DNA from: JBECKQ01 sp040235375
GTDB taxonomy: Bacteria > Planctomycetota > Phycisphaerae > UBA1845
NCBI GenBank assembly: GCA_040235375.1
Contig: JBECKQ010000175.1
Location: 1-12,374 of the forward strand
Length of the DNA stretch: 12,374 nt
Reading direction: 5' to 3'
The notes beneath the pieces were generated by a model that ran no database searches, was not told where the DNA came from, and saw only the letters and a list, made by a program, of their open reading frames with translations. The position numbers and the translations under genes were made by a program. Within the stretch, counting starts at the first letter, position 1; every line of letters starts with the position of its first letter. This document shows, in pieces, positions 5,625 through 12,143 of the stretch.

Positions 5625-7217
5625 CTACTCGGTGAGGTCCGCGCACGTTGCCGGCGACACGGTGCCCCGCAGGCGAATACAGCCGTCGCGATCGCTTGCC
5701 TGTTCCGGACGATCTTCTGGCAACAGCTCGCCGTTATGCGTCCGCCCGAGGAGGCCGAACGTCGCGGCATGTTCCCTCGCCAACTCCGCGGCCACGTGCC
5801 GCATCGGTAGGTAGGGATCGTCAAAGACGACGGCGCCGCTGCCACCGCCGGGCAGCCGGTCATTGGCCAGCGTTTCAAACGCGGCGCCTTCGTACAAGTG
5901 CGAGAACACCGAGTACCTCAGTTCGGTTCCTCCATCGACGCGCCATATCTCGATCAATCGCGCCTCCTGCGGCCAGTCGATCACGGAGGACGTCTCGATC
6001 TCCACATACCCGCCGCGATCCCATACCCGATTGCGATGATTGTGCCCGGCCAGATGCGCGACGACCGCCGGGCAGGCATTCAACATGGCCCGCAGCTCAT
6101 TACCGGTCAGGCCGGCACCCGGTCCGGCCAGCAGGGCGGAACTCGGATGATGCGTGAGCACGACGATCACATCGCCGGCTGCCTCGCCACGAGCCAGCTC
6201 GCCGCGAAGAAACTCCGCCTGCTCGGCCCCGATCACGCCCCCGTCGCAAAAGCTACCCGGCGCGGTGAATGACCACGCCGACGTGTCCAACCCGATCACA
6301 CGCAGGCCCGGCACCGGCGACACGCTGAACCACGTTCGGCTCGGCTGTTGAAAACCATGACCGGCTGGCCCCGTCGCCGTGTGCCAGTAGCGATCCACTA
6401 TCTCGCCCATCCCCAGGTATCGCCGGTCGGGGTTGGGCGTCACGATCTCGAAAAGCCCGACATCTGGCGGACCTGGCCGGGCCGGCGTAATCCGCCCATA
6501 CGATATTGCTCCCTCGGGAACCAGCACGGACGGCAGCACGGCGCCGATCCGCCCCTGGTTGCCGGGCAGGGGCGCGAGCAGCCCGCCATCCAGCCGCCGG
6601 ACCAGCGGGAAGATGCCCGTGGCGAATCGATCGTGGTTGCCCGGCACGGCGTACCACGGAATGCTCGGCAGGTCGCCGTGCAGGCCGCTGCGGTACAGGC
6701 CCTCCGCCTCGAACGGCGCGTTCGGGTCGAGCAGCACCGGACCGCGCTCGGCTTCCGGGCGGTCGTCAACGCCGCTCAGCGGGTCGACCAAACCGCCGTC
6801 GAAAGCGGTGAGAAACCACGAGACCTCGTTGGACTGCACGTTGTCGACCGTGTCGCCGCCGCTCAGGACGAAGTCGATGCGCATGCCGGTCTCGTGCAAC
6901 GCGTTGATCGCCCGGATCGTCCCGTCGAGAAGCTGCGTGCTGTAGCTCTCCTGCGGTCGCCATGCGGTCGATATGCCATGCGCCAGCATCGTAAACCTTG
7001 CGGGCGACTCCTCGTCCACAACATGCTCATCGGTGATGTGCACAAATCGGGCAATCAGCTCGCCCCCGGCGGGTGCTGGCGAAGTGCTCTCGTTCGACAG
7101 CGGCTGCCCTTCGTCGGCGCCGCATCCGTGCAGAGCCAGCGTCACCAGCGCTGCGGCGGCGATGCATCGCGTTCCCCGGATGAATCCGGCAACTGCTTGT
7201 GCGCGAATGACCCTCAT
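5625..7217 (-). CDS. Calcineurin-like metallophosphoesterase lipoprotein
   Basis: The 530-residue product has a signal peptide ending in a lipobox, LALHGC (Cys32), so it is probably a membrane-anchored lipoprotein facing the periplasm. The catalytic domain shows the full metallophosphoesterase set: HITDEH (D63, H65), GGDTVDN (G120-N126), GNHD (193-196), LTHHP (H356/H357) and AGHNHRN (H392, H394). These residues bind the two metal ions in this superfamily, so activity is likely; the substrate is unknown. Insertions between GNHD and LTHHP (about 160 residues) are larger than in small phosphodiesterases. They recall the RPA4764-type subfamily, from memory only. ATG at 7217 is chosen because GAGG lies five bases upstream; GTG at 7223 would overlap that site. 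It follows the Clp N-domain gene by 91 bases, with a possible promoter between. Confidence 0.9.
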   Translation of the reverse strand: MRVIRAQAVAGFIRGTRCIAAAALVTLALHGCGADEGQPLSNESTSPAPAGGELIARFVHITDEHVVDEESPARFTMLAHGISTAWRPQESYSTQLLDGTIRAINALHETGMRIDFVLSGGDTVDNVQSNEVSWFLTAFDGGLVDPLSGVDDRPEAERGPVLLDPNAPFEAEGLYRSGLHGDLPSIPWYAVPGNHDRFATGIFPLVRRLDGGLLAPLPGNQGRIGAVLPSVLVPEGAISYGRITPARPGPPDVGLFEIVTPNPDRRYLGMGEIVDRYWHTATGPAGHGFQQPSRTWFSVSPVPGLRVIGLDTSAWSFTAPGSFCDGGVIGAEQAEFLRGELARGEAAGDVIVVLTHHPSSALLAGPGAGLTGNELRAMLNACPAVVAHLAGHNHRNRVWDRGGYVEIETSSVIDWPQEARLIEIWRVDGGTELRYSVFSHLYEGAAFETLANDRLPGGGSGAVVFDDPYLPMRHVAAELAREHAATFGLLGRTHNGELLPEDRPEQASDRDGCIRLRGTVSPATCADLTE

Positions 7218-7256
7218 CGTCACCTCGACCGGTAGACCATTGGCCGACGGTCGACG

Positions 7257-7285
7257 ATTATAGTGGGCTTGAGCCCACGATTCTG
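7257..7285 (-). promoter_or_regulatory. TATAAT with adjacent perfect palindrome upstream of the phosphoesterase gene
   Basis: On the minus strand a perfect TATAAT (7262-7257) lies 39 bases before the chosen ATG at 7217. The position of a promoter spacer is filled by the perfect inverted repeat GTGGGCTTGAGCCCAC (7263-7278, plus-strand reading). The -35 region is poor (CAGAAT at 7285-7280). This could be a repressor operator within a promoter, or a hairpin ending the Clp N-domain transcript 30 bases after its stop, although no T tract follows. Confidence 0.4.
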
Positions 7286-7308
7286 ATCAGCTCAACCGTG
7301 CCCCGACC

Positions 7309-7749
7309 CTACGCCGCGGTCTGCCGCAGTACCTCGGCCTCGACATCTTCGAACTTGCACCCGAGCGCCCGCAGCGCCTTGAACGCCACGCTGCCCTCCT
7401 CTCTCAGGAGAGCCAGCAGCAGATGCTCGGTCCGCAGCTCCTTCGATTCGAGGCGCTTCGCCTGCTCGAGCGCTTCGGCAATGACGTTTCGGAAATGAGG
7501 GCTGCCGGGCAGGCGCCCGAACACCCACGTGTCGTGCATGCTCTTGCTGATCAGCCGGTCGATCTCCTCCTTGATCCGCGCCTCGCTGATGCCGCGGTCT
7601 TCGAGGATTCGGCTGCCCAGGCCGCTGCCCTCGCGGCGGATGCCGAGCAGAATGTGCTCGGTCCCCACGTAGTCCAGCTCGTACTCCCGTGCGATTTCAC
7701 TCGCCAGCTTGACCGCCTTCTCTGTTGATTTGTCGAACTTCTGGTGCAT
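7309..7749 (-). CDS. Stand-alone Clp N-terminal domain protein (ClpC N-domain-like)
   Basis: The 146-residue protein consists of the double-repeat Clp N domain only, with no AAA+ module. Repeat one has FDKSTEKAVKLASEIA and YVGTEHILLGIRREG (27-41). Repeat two has FRNVIAEALEQAK and LRTEHLLLALLREEG (105-119), followed by VAFKALRALGCKFEDV. In ClpC and ClpA this domain receives substrates and adaptors. Free copies are known in several phyla and may act as adaptors or as stabilisers of Clp particles; which applies here is unknown. ATG at 7749 follows GGGGGA closely; an ATG at 7788 in frame has no ribosome site. It lies 51 bases downstream of the coiled-coil membrane protein gene and may share its transcript. 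Confidence 0.85.
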   Translation of the reverse strand: MHQKFDKSTEKAVKLASEIAREYELDYVGTEHILLGIRREGSGLGSRILEDRGISEARIKEEIDRLISKSMHDTWVFGRLPGSPHFRNVIAEALEQAKRLESKELRTEHLLLALLREEGSVAFKALRALGCKFEDVEAEVLRQTAA

Positions 7750-7800
7750 TCGTCCCCCGCCGCACGTTCGATGCGACGATACCTTCATGGTTCGCGTTGT

Positions 7801-8610
7801 TTACTCGGGGGCACGCTGCTCGGGGACCGGTTGCTGCGGTCCCGTCCCCACCCGACTGCGGAAATAATCATAGCCCAGGCTCAACAGCGCCACAAGGATC
7901 GCGAACACCAGCGTAATCTTCAGGATCTTCAGGCGGTTCGCGACCTCGCGATCGCGCCATTCCATCAGTCGCCGGTCGATTTCATCGAGCTTGTAGTCGA
8001 TTCGCTGCTCGATCTCGTCGAGTTTCTCGGCGATGTAATCGTCGGCCACCCCGCGCAGCTTCTTCGCCAGGCCGCCGACCACGCCCTGCTCCTGGATGCG
8101 CTCCTTCAGCGACGGTTCCGCGTTCTCCACTGCCTTGGCATTTTCCTGTCCGTATCCGATGCCCTCGAACGCCCGGCTCAGCAGGGAGCCGACGAGCCGC
8201 CGCCGTTTCTTGCGGAGCGACTCGCGAAGTCCGATCGCGCTGCGCAGGTGCTGCTCGATCCGCTCGCGCGACTCGCCTTCCATAATGGCCACGCCGCGAA
8301 GCTGGGCCAGCACGCGCAGCGCCGGCATCGACAGGTCGTCGAAGTGCCGGCCATGACGTAGCATGATGCTGCGCACCAGCGATTCGTTCGGCGTCTGGGG
8401 ATCGACCTTCACGCGCACCCACGCGGCCAGTTCCTGCAGCACCGCGCGATCGATCGATTCGACGACCTCCAGCCGGTCGCCGACAAGCTGGATCAACTCG
8501 GCCTGCGAAATCCCCGCAGGCACGAGTAGGCCGAGCTCGCGCGCATACTTCGCCAGCTCGTCAGCGGACCGTTCCGCGTGCTTGGCATGTTCCGGTTTGT
8601 CGGCCGACAT
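7801..8610 (-). CDS. Uncharacterised coiled-coil protein with C-terminal membrane anchor and SAP/Rho-N-like helices
   Basis: The 269-residue protein has no signal peptide. Two helix-turn-helix stretches (about 16-48, LAKYARELGLL...SQAELIQLV; and 94-125, LRVLAQLRGVAIMEGESRERIEQHL) resemble the short SAP, Rho-N or HeH pattern in which a Leu-rich helix, a Gly turn and a second helix follow each other. A basic patch (133-138, RKKRRR) and a heptad-patterned coiled coil (193-219, AEKLDEIEQRIDYKLDEIDRRL) precede one membrane helix at 230-248 and a short Pro-rich tail. It is therefore probably a cytoplasmic, possibly nucleic-acid- or protein-binding domain tethered to the membrane. ATG at 8610 has GAGGGG upstream; the longer frame above it overlaps the neighbouring gene. 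I do not recognise a named family. It sits 10 bases downstream of a two-helix membrane protein, so the two are almost certainly cotranscribed. Confidence 0.75.
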   Translation of the reverse strand: MSADKPEHAKHAERSADELAKYARELGLLVPAGISQAELIQLVGDRLEVVESIDRAVLQELAAWVRVKVDPQTPNESLVRSIMLRHGRHFDDLSMPALRVLAQLRGVAIMEGESRERIEQHLRSAIGLRESLRKKRRRLVGSLLSRAFEGIGYGQENAKAVENAEPSLKERIQEQGVVGGLAKKLRGVADDYIAEKLDEIEQRIDYKLDEIDRRLMEWRDREVANRLKILKITLVFAILVALLSLGYDYFRSRVGTGPQQPVPEQRAPE

Positions 8611-8620
8611 TGTCCGCCCC

Positions 8621-8893
8621 TCACAGCGCGCTGTGCAGCGCGACGAGTTCCCACAGTATCGCCACGAGCACGACGATCTCCACCACGTCGAGCCAGAACC
8701 GCCGCAGCCGCAGCCGCAGAATGTGCAGCAGAAGATACCGGCGGACCAACTGCCCGCGTGATCCGGCCTGGCGGAGCTGCAGGTGAAGATTCCAGAAGTA
8801 CGCAATCGTCAGCGCCGTCGCATACGTCACGCCGAGCACCACGAGTATCCACCGATACAGGTGAAAAAGCGAAAAGTGCTCGAGATCGGGCAT
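8621..8893 (-). CDS. Small two-helix membrane protein
   Basis: The 90-residue product begins MPDLEHFSLFHLYRW and has two hydrophobic helices (about 15-35 and 68-86). A basic loop between them contains RRYLLLHILRLRLRRFW, so by the positive-inside rule the loop is cytoplasmic. ATG at 8893 is preferred because GAGG lies eight bases upstream; ATG at 8917 would add eight residues but has a weak ribosome site. The stop lies 10 bases before the start of the coiled-coil anchor protein, indicating one operon and perhaps one membrane complex. No family is recognised; residues RYWILVVLGVTY-like motifs are not enough to name one. It is divergent from prpB. Confidence 0.72.
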   Translation of the reverse strand: MPDLEHFSLFHLYRWILVVLGVTYATALTIAYFWNLHLQLRQAGSRGQLVRRYLLLHILRLRLRRFWLDVVEIVVLVAILWELVALHSAL

Positions 8894-8935
8894 CGCCGCC
8901 ACCTCTGCCTCATTCATCTTCTCACGCCCGTCGCC

Positions 8936-8941
8936 ATTTTA
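8936..8941 (-). promoter_or_regulatory. Candidate -10 box of the membrane-protein operon
   Basis: TAAAAT on the minus strand (8941-8936, five of six to consensus) lies 43 bases before the preferred start at 8893. No good -35 hexamer is found 16-18 bases upstream, so this is a weak call. It would place transcription start near 8929, close to the alternative ATG at 8917. Confidence 0.3.
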
Positions 8942-9045
8942 CTGCCCGCCCGCGGCTCGACTACATCGAGGTTCGCTTTCCTTGCTCCTGCCGGACGCGT
9001 ACACTACGCTCGACACGACCGGGCATGCATGACAGGAACGAACCG

Positions 9046-9933
9046 ATGGCTCCCACGTCCGCACAGCGATCGCGGCGGCTCCGCCAGCTACTCGACGCCG
9101 GCATCGTGATGATGCCCGGCGCCTGCAATGCCCTTTCCGCACGGCTGATCGAGCGCGCCGGCTTCGACGCGATGTACCTTTCCGGTGCTGTCCTGGCGAA
9201 TTCCGTCGGCGGGCTACCGGACATCGGCCTCATGACGCTCGGCGAGGCCCGCGACCACGCCGCGCACGTCGCCGCGGCCACGTCGCTGCCCATCATCGCC
9301 GACGCCGACACGGGCTACGGCGGCCCCGAAAACGCCGCCCGCACCGTGCGCCTCCTCGAACAGGCCGGCGTCAGCGGCATCCATATCGAAGACCAGGAAT
9401 TCCCCAAGCGCTGCGGACATCTCGAAGGCAAGCGACTCGTGCCCGCCGAGGAGTTCTGCATAAAGATTGCCGCTGCGGCCGCCGCGAAATCCAGCAGCGA
9501 TTTTCTGCTCGTCGCTCGAACCGACGCCCGCTCCGTGGCCGGCTACGACGAAGCCGTCACGCGCGCCCGCCTATACCTCGAAGCCGGCGCGGACGCCATT
9601 TTTCCTGAAGCGCTCACCACTGCCCACGAGTTCGCCCGCTTCGCCGGTGACGTTGGCGGCCTGCTGCTTGCCAACTGCACCGAGTTCGGCAAGTCGCCGT
9701 GTCTGACTGCCGACGAATTCGCCGACCTCGGCTACCGAATGGTCATCTATCCGGTCACGCTGCAGCGCCTCGCCTGCCGTACGATCGAACGCGCCCTTGC
9801 GACCTTGAAGAAAGAGCGAACACAATCGTCGCTGCTCGACGACATGATGACCCGGCAGGAACTTTACAGCCTGCTCGACTACGATCCAGCGAACGCAGCG
9901 CGACCCGACGCGCCGCGATCCTCAAAACCATGA
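9046..9933 (+). CDS. prpB: 2-Methylisocitrate lyase
   Basis: The 295-residue protein (E. coli PrpB 296) belongs to the isocitrate lyase/PEP mutase superfamily. PrpB cleaves 2-methylisocitrate to pyruvate and succinate, the last step of the methylcitrate cycle for propionate. Visible motifs are PGACNALSARLIERAGF, YLSGA (44-48), the metal-binding DADTGYGG (86-93), HIEDQ (113-117) with the catalytic loop KRCGH (121-125, Cys123), VARTDA (156-161) and NCTEFGKSP. The C-terminal end (KERTQSSLLDDMMTRQELYSLLDYD) follows E. coli PrpB closely. The active site appears complete. ATG at 9046 has AGGA about nine bases upstream; an in-frame ATG at 9025 lacks a ribosome site. Its stop overlaps the start of the citrate-synthase-like gene. 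No prpD, acnD or prpR lies in the window. Confidence 0.93.
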   Translation: MAPTSAQRSRRLRQLLDAGIVMMPGACNALSARLIERAGFDAMYLSGAVLANSVGGLPDIGLMTLGEARDHAAHVAAATSLPIIADADTGYGGPENAARTVRLLEQAGVSGIHIEDQEFPKRCGHLEGKRLVPAEEFCIKIAAAAAAKSSSDFLLVARTDARSVAGYDEAVTRARLYLEAGADAIFPEALTTAHEFARFAGDVGGLLLANCTEFGKSPCLTADEFADLGYRMVIYPVTLQRLACRTIERALATLKKERTQSSLLDDMMTRQELYSLLDYDPANAARPDAPRSSKP

Positions 9934-11018
9934 CCGGCAGAACGCAATCGCCATACTTCGCCTCGCGGACGCAAGTCGCCGGCCTCGACGACGGCGTGTT
10001 CGTCTATCGCGGCTACCCGGCCCATGAGCTCGCCGAGCAGACCCGCTTCGAAGAGGTCGCCCACCTGCTCATCTACGGCCATCTGCCCACGCGGCGCGAG
10101 CTTTCCCAACTTCACGACACGCTCATGGAGTACCGCCGGCTCACGCGGCAGCTTCGCGACGCGATCCGCCTGATCCCCACCGATGTTCCCCCGATGGGTG
10201 TGCTGCGCACGCTCATTGCCGTCGCCGGCCACTACGACCCGGTCCGCGACGGGCAAGCGGACAACCTTCGTCGCCGCTCCGTCTGGCTGCTGTCCACGAT
10301 CGCATCGCTGGTCACCGCACGGCATCGTCACGTCGCCCGTCACAGGGCGGTCGATCCGCGGCCGGGGCTCTCCCACGCGGCCCAGATTCTCTACCAATGC
10401 CAAGAGCGCGAACCCGACGAGGCCGCTGTTCGCCTCCTCGACACCGCGCTGATCCTCATGGCCGACAACGCCATCGACGCCCCGTGCCTGGCCGTCCGCA
10501 CCGTCAACGCGAGCCGGTCCGACCTCGTTTCCGGCGTCGTCGCTGGAACCGCGGCGGCCAAGGGCGTGGCCGGTGCCGATCTGCTCGACGGCTTCCGGCG
10601 AATCGCCTCCGCCGACGAAGCCCCGCGCATCGTTTCCGCCGCACTTGCCAATGGCGAAACGCTCGCAGGTTTAACCCGCAACGCCGGCGACGACCGCCGC
10701 ATTGCCACGCTCGAGCAGACCACGCGCGAGTATGCCGAGCACGCCGGCCGCAGCGCAACTCTGGCGATCTACGACGCCGCCATCAAGGCGGTCGCCGACC
10801 AGGCCGATCTGCATCCGACTCTAGCGTTTTGCTTTGCCCTTGCGCTGGAGATGCTTGATCTGCCGGCTGCCTCGCACGGCCCCATCTTCGTCGCCGCCCG
10901 CGTCGCCGGATGGTGCGCCCACTTCATCGAGCAGTCCGCTACGGAGCCCCCTTTGGCTCTGCACAGCACCTATGCCGGCCCCCCGCGCCGCGGGATCCCC
11001 CGGCTGTCGGACCGCTGA
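9930..11018 (+). CDS. Citrate/2-methylcitrate synthase family protein lacking catalytic residues
   Basis: The 362-residue protein aligns along its whole length with PrpC-type citrate synthases: YRGYPAHELAEQTRFEEVAHLLIYGHLPTRREL (26-58), PPMGVLRTLIAVAG, GPIFVAARVAGWCAHFIEQ (317-335) and YAGPPRR near the end. The active enzyme condenses oxaloacetate with propionyl- or acetyl-CoA. Here the aligned catalytic sites are replaced: the His of AEHxxNAS is Asn180 (ADNAIDAP); the His of GPxHGGAN is lost in KGVAGAD (211-217); the His of GFGHxVY is lost in AGLTRNAGDD (246-255); and the Asp of NxDWFS is Ala299 (TLAF). The substrate-binding Arg of ARVxGW is kept (Arg324). The frame is intact and the ATG overlaps the prpB stop by four bases (ATGA), implying translational coupling. 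It is probably a pseudoenzyme with a binding, scaffold or regulatory role; annotation as an active synthase would mislead. Confidence 0.85.
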   Translation: MTGRTQSPYFASRTQVAGLDDGVFVYRGYPAHELAEQTRFEEVAHLLIYGHLPTRRELSQLHDTLMEYRRLTRQLRDAIRLIPTDVPPMGVLRTLIAVAGHYDPVRDGQADNLRRRSVWLLSTIASLVTARHRHVARHRAVDPRPGLSHAAQILYQCQEREPDEAAVRLLDTALILMADNAIDAPCLAVRTVNASRSDLVSGVVAGTAAAKGVAGADLLDGFRRIASADEAPRIVSAALANGETLAGLTRNAGDDRRIATLEQTTREYAEHAGRSATLAIYDAAIKAVADQADLHPTLAFCFALALEMLDLPAASHGPIFVAARVAGWCAHFIEQSATEPPLALHSTYAGPPRRGIPRLSDR

Positions 11019-11035
11019 AGCGTGGAAATGGCGTG

Positions 11036-11068
11036 GTGGTGGACGGAGTGGACGTGGTGGACGAAGTG
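11036..11068. repeat. Two direct 15-bp repeats after the citrate-synthase-like gene
   Basis: GTGGTGGACGGAGTG (11036-11050) recurs as GTGGTGGACGAAGTG (11054-11068), one mismatch, 18 bases from start to start. It lies just after the stop at 11018, in the gap between convergent genes. No function is evident. Confidence 0.7.
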
Positions 11069-11084
11069 CACGCCCGCGCGCCCC

Positions 11085-11116
11085 ACTGAAAACTGAACAC
11101 TGAAAACTAGAAACTG
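11085..11116. repeat. 7-bp tandem repeat ACTGAAA in a convergent intergenic gap
   Basis: Four consecutive heptamers, ACTGAAA, ACTGAAC, ACTGAAA and ACTAGAA (11085-11112), are followed by a partial ACTG. The array is A-rich in a strongly GC-rich setting. It ends four bases before the stop codon of the tandem thioredoxin-like gene. Short heptamer arrays of this kind occur as dispersed repeats in some bacteria; whether this is one needs the rest of the genome. Confidence 0.75.
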
Positions 11117-11120
11117 CCGC

Positions 11121-11954
11121 CTATCCCGTCCGCACCAGTCCCGCGCGCGTCAGAAATGCCACGATCTCCTCAACGGTATGCAGCCCGCGCAGCACTTCGA
11201 AACTGCCGTCGCGGTTGACGGCAATGATCGCCGGATAATGCTCAACCCCATACTGTGCCACGTGCGCGCGGTTCGGGATGTAATCCCAATCGAGCACGCA
11301 GTTGATCGATTCGGTGCAGCGACTCGCCACCTCCGGACGCATCATCCGCCGCAGCAGTTCGTTCGAGTCCGCGTCCAGCCACCACTTGAAAACGATCAGC
11401 AGCTTGCGGTTCTGCCGCTGGGCCTTATCCACCGCCCGCTCGTAGATGCCCTCGGCGCGAATCAGAAAGTCCGGCGGGCGCGGCACCTGGATGTCCACCT
11501 TTGGTTCGTGCCCCGGCGCCTTGGCCTTCGCCAGGAAGTCCGCGATCTGCTCGACCGTCGCCACGCCCGACATGCTGTGATACGTGCCGTCCGGGTGAAT
11601 TACGATAAGCGCGGGCGGCGCCGTCACGCCGTACTGCTGCACGAACAGCCGGTTTGGCTGATAGTCGCTGACCAGCGAGCAACGCACCATGCCCTCGGTG
11701 AGCCGCAGGATCCGCGGATCGTTCACTGCCTCCATCAGCCGCGTCGAGTCGGGCTCGAGGTGATTGCGATACAGCACCAGGATCGGCTTCTCCGCCGGCT
11801 TGGCCCGGTTCTCCGCCTGCACGAACGTGTACACCCACTGCGGGGCGCAGCCCACGCCCGCAGTCAGCACCGCCGCAAGGATCGCCACGCCGGCAGCCGG
11901 CCGCACCATCGGGTGCCGCTTGCCGCCCGATCCGCTATGTCCTTCCTGCCTCAC
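11121..11954 (-). CDS. Lipoprotein with two thioredoxin-like domains lacking CXXC
   Basis: The 277-residue product has a hydrophobic signal (about 17-35) ending in AGVGC, a slightly unusual lipobox with Cys36. It then has two similar thioredoxin-fold halves, about 55-141 and 182-268. Paired blocks are SDYQPNRLFVQQYGV against WDYIPNRAHVAQYGV, PPALIVIHPDG against YPAIIAVNRDG, and VATVEQIADFL against LHTVEEIVAFL. The cis-Pro loop is kept in both halves (Pro114, Pro241). At the redox CXXC position the halves read NHLEPDS and WWLDADS, so classical disulfide exchange is not expected. A structural, chaperone-like or binding role outside the cytoplasm is inferred. GTG at 11954 is chosen because GAGG lies seven bases before it; an ATG at 11909 would shorten the signal region and has a weak ribosome site. 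It converges with the citrate-synthase-like gene. Confidence 0.8.
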   Translation of the reverse strand: MRQEGHSGSGGKRHPMVRPAAGVAILAAVLTAGVGCAPQWVYTFVQAENRAKPAEKPILVLYRNHLEPDSTRLMEAVNDPRILRLTEGMVRCSLVSDYQPNRLFVQQYGVTAPPALIVIHPDGTYHSMSGVATVEQIADFLAKAKAPGHEPKVDIQVPRPPDFLIRAEGIYERAVDKAQRQNRKLLIVFKWWLDADSNELLRRMMRPEVASRCTESINCVLDWDYIPNRAHVAQYGVEHYPAIIAVNRDGSFEVLRGLHTVEEIVAFLTRAGLVRTG

Positions 11955-12048
11955 TCAGTGCCCTCATCTGGCTCGCCGCTCGCAGAATCGTTGTCCCTTC
12001 GCGGAAGGGCGGCGAGTTTAGCGGCGCAGGTACCGCCCGGCAACACAA

Positions 12049-12086
12049 GAGGGGCGGCGAATGCCTTTCGGCGCCCGCCGCCCCTC
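12049..12086 (-). terminator. Hairpin terminator of the redoxin gene
   Basis: On the minus strand a perfect 10-bp stem (12086-12077, GAGGGGCGGC, with 12058-12049) encloses a smaller GCC-GAAA-GGC hairpin and is followed by TTGTGTT. It begins 58 bases after the stop at 12144. The T tract is modest, so the call is good but not certain. Confidence 0.65.
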
Positions 12087-12143
12087 GTTTCGCTCCGCTG
12101 GACCGTCTCGCCCCCTTGCGACGATCACCGATCAGCCAATGTC

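Noticed and set aside
6348..7235. 295-codon plus-strand frame antisense to the phosphoesterase
   Set aside because: The minus-strand protein carries the complete metallophosphoesterase motif set, and the plus-strand translation has no recognisable domain or signal.
8980..9014. TTGCTC/TACGCT pair with 17-bp spacing as the prpB promoter
   Set aside because: Only three of six bases match in each hexamer, which is not better than background in this region.
8578..9045. Long N-terminal extension of prpB covering the divergent region and the membrane-protein genes on the opposite strand
   Set aside because: The family length is matched exactly from 9046. The upstream part is Arg/Ala-rich shadow sequence over real minus-strand genes.
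9699..9929. Upstream extension of the citrate-synthase-like frame inside prpB
   Set aside because: It is out of frame with the conserved prpB C-terminus, and the ATG overlapping the prpB stop begins just before the conserved domain.
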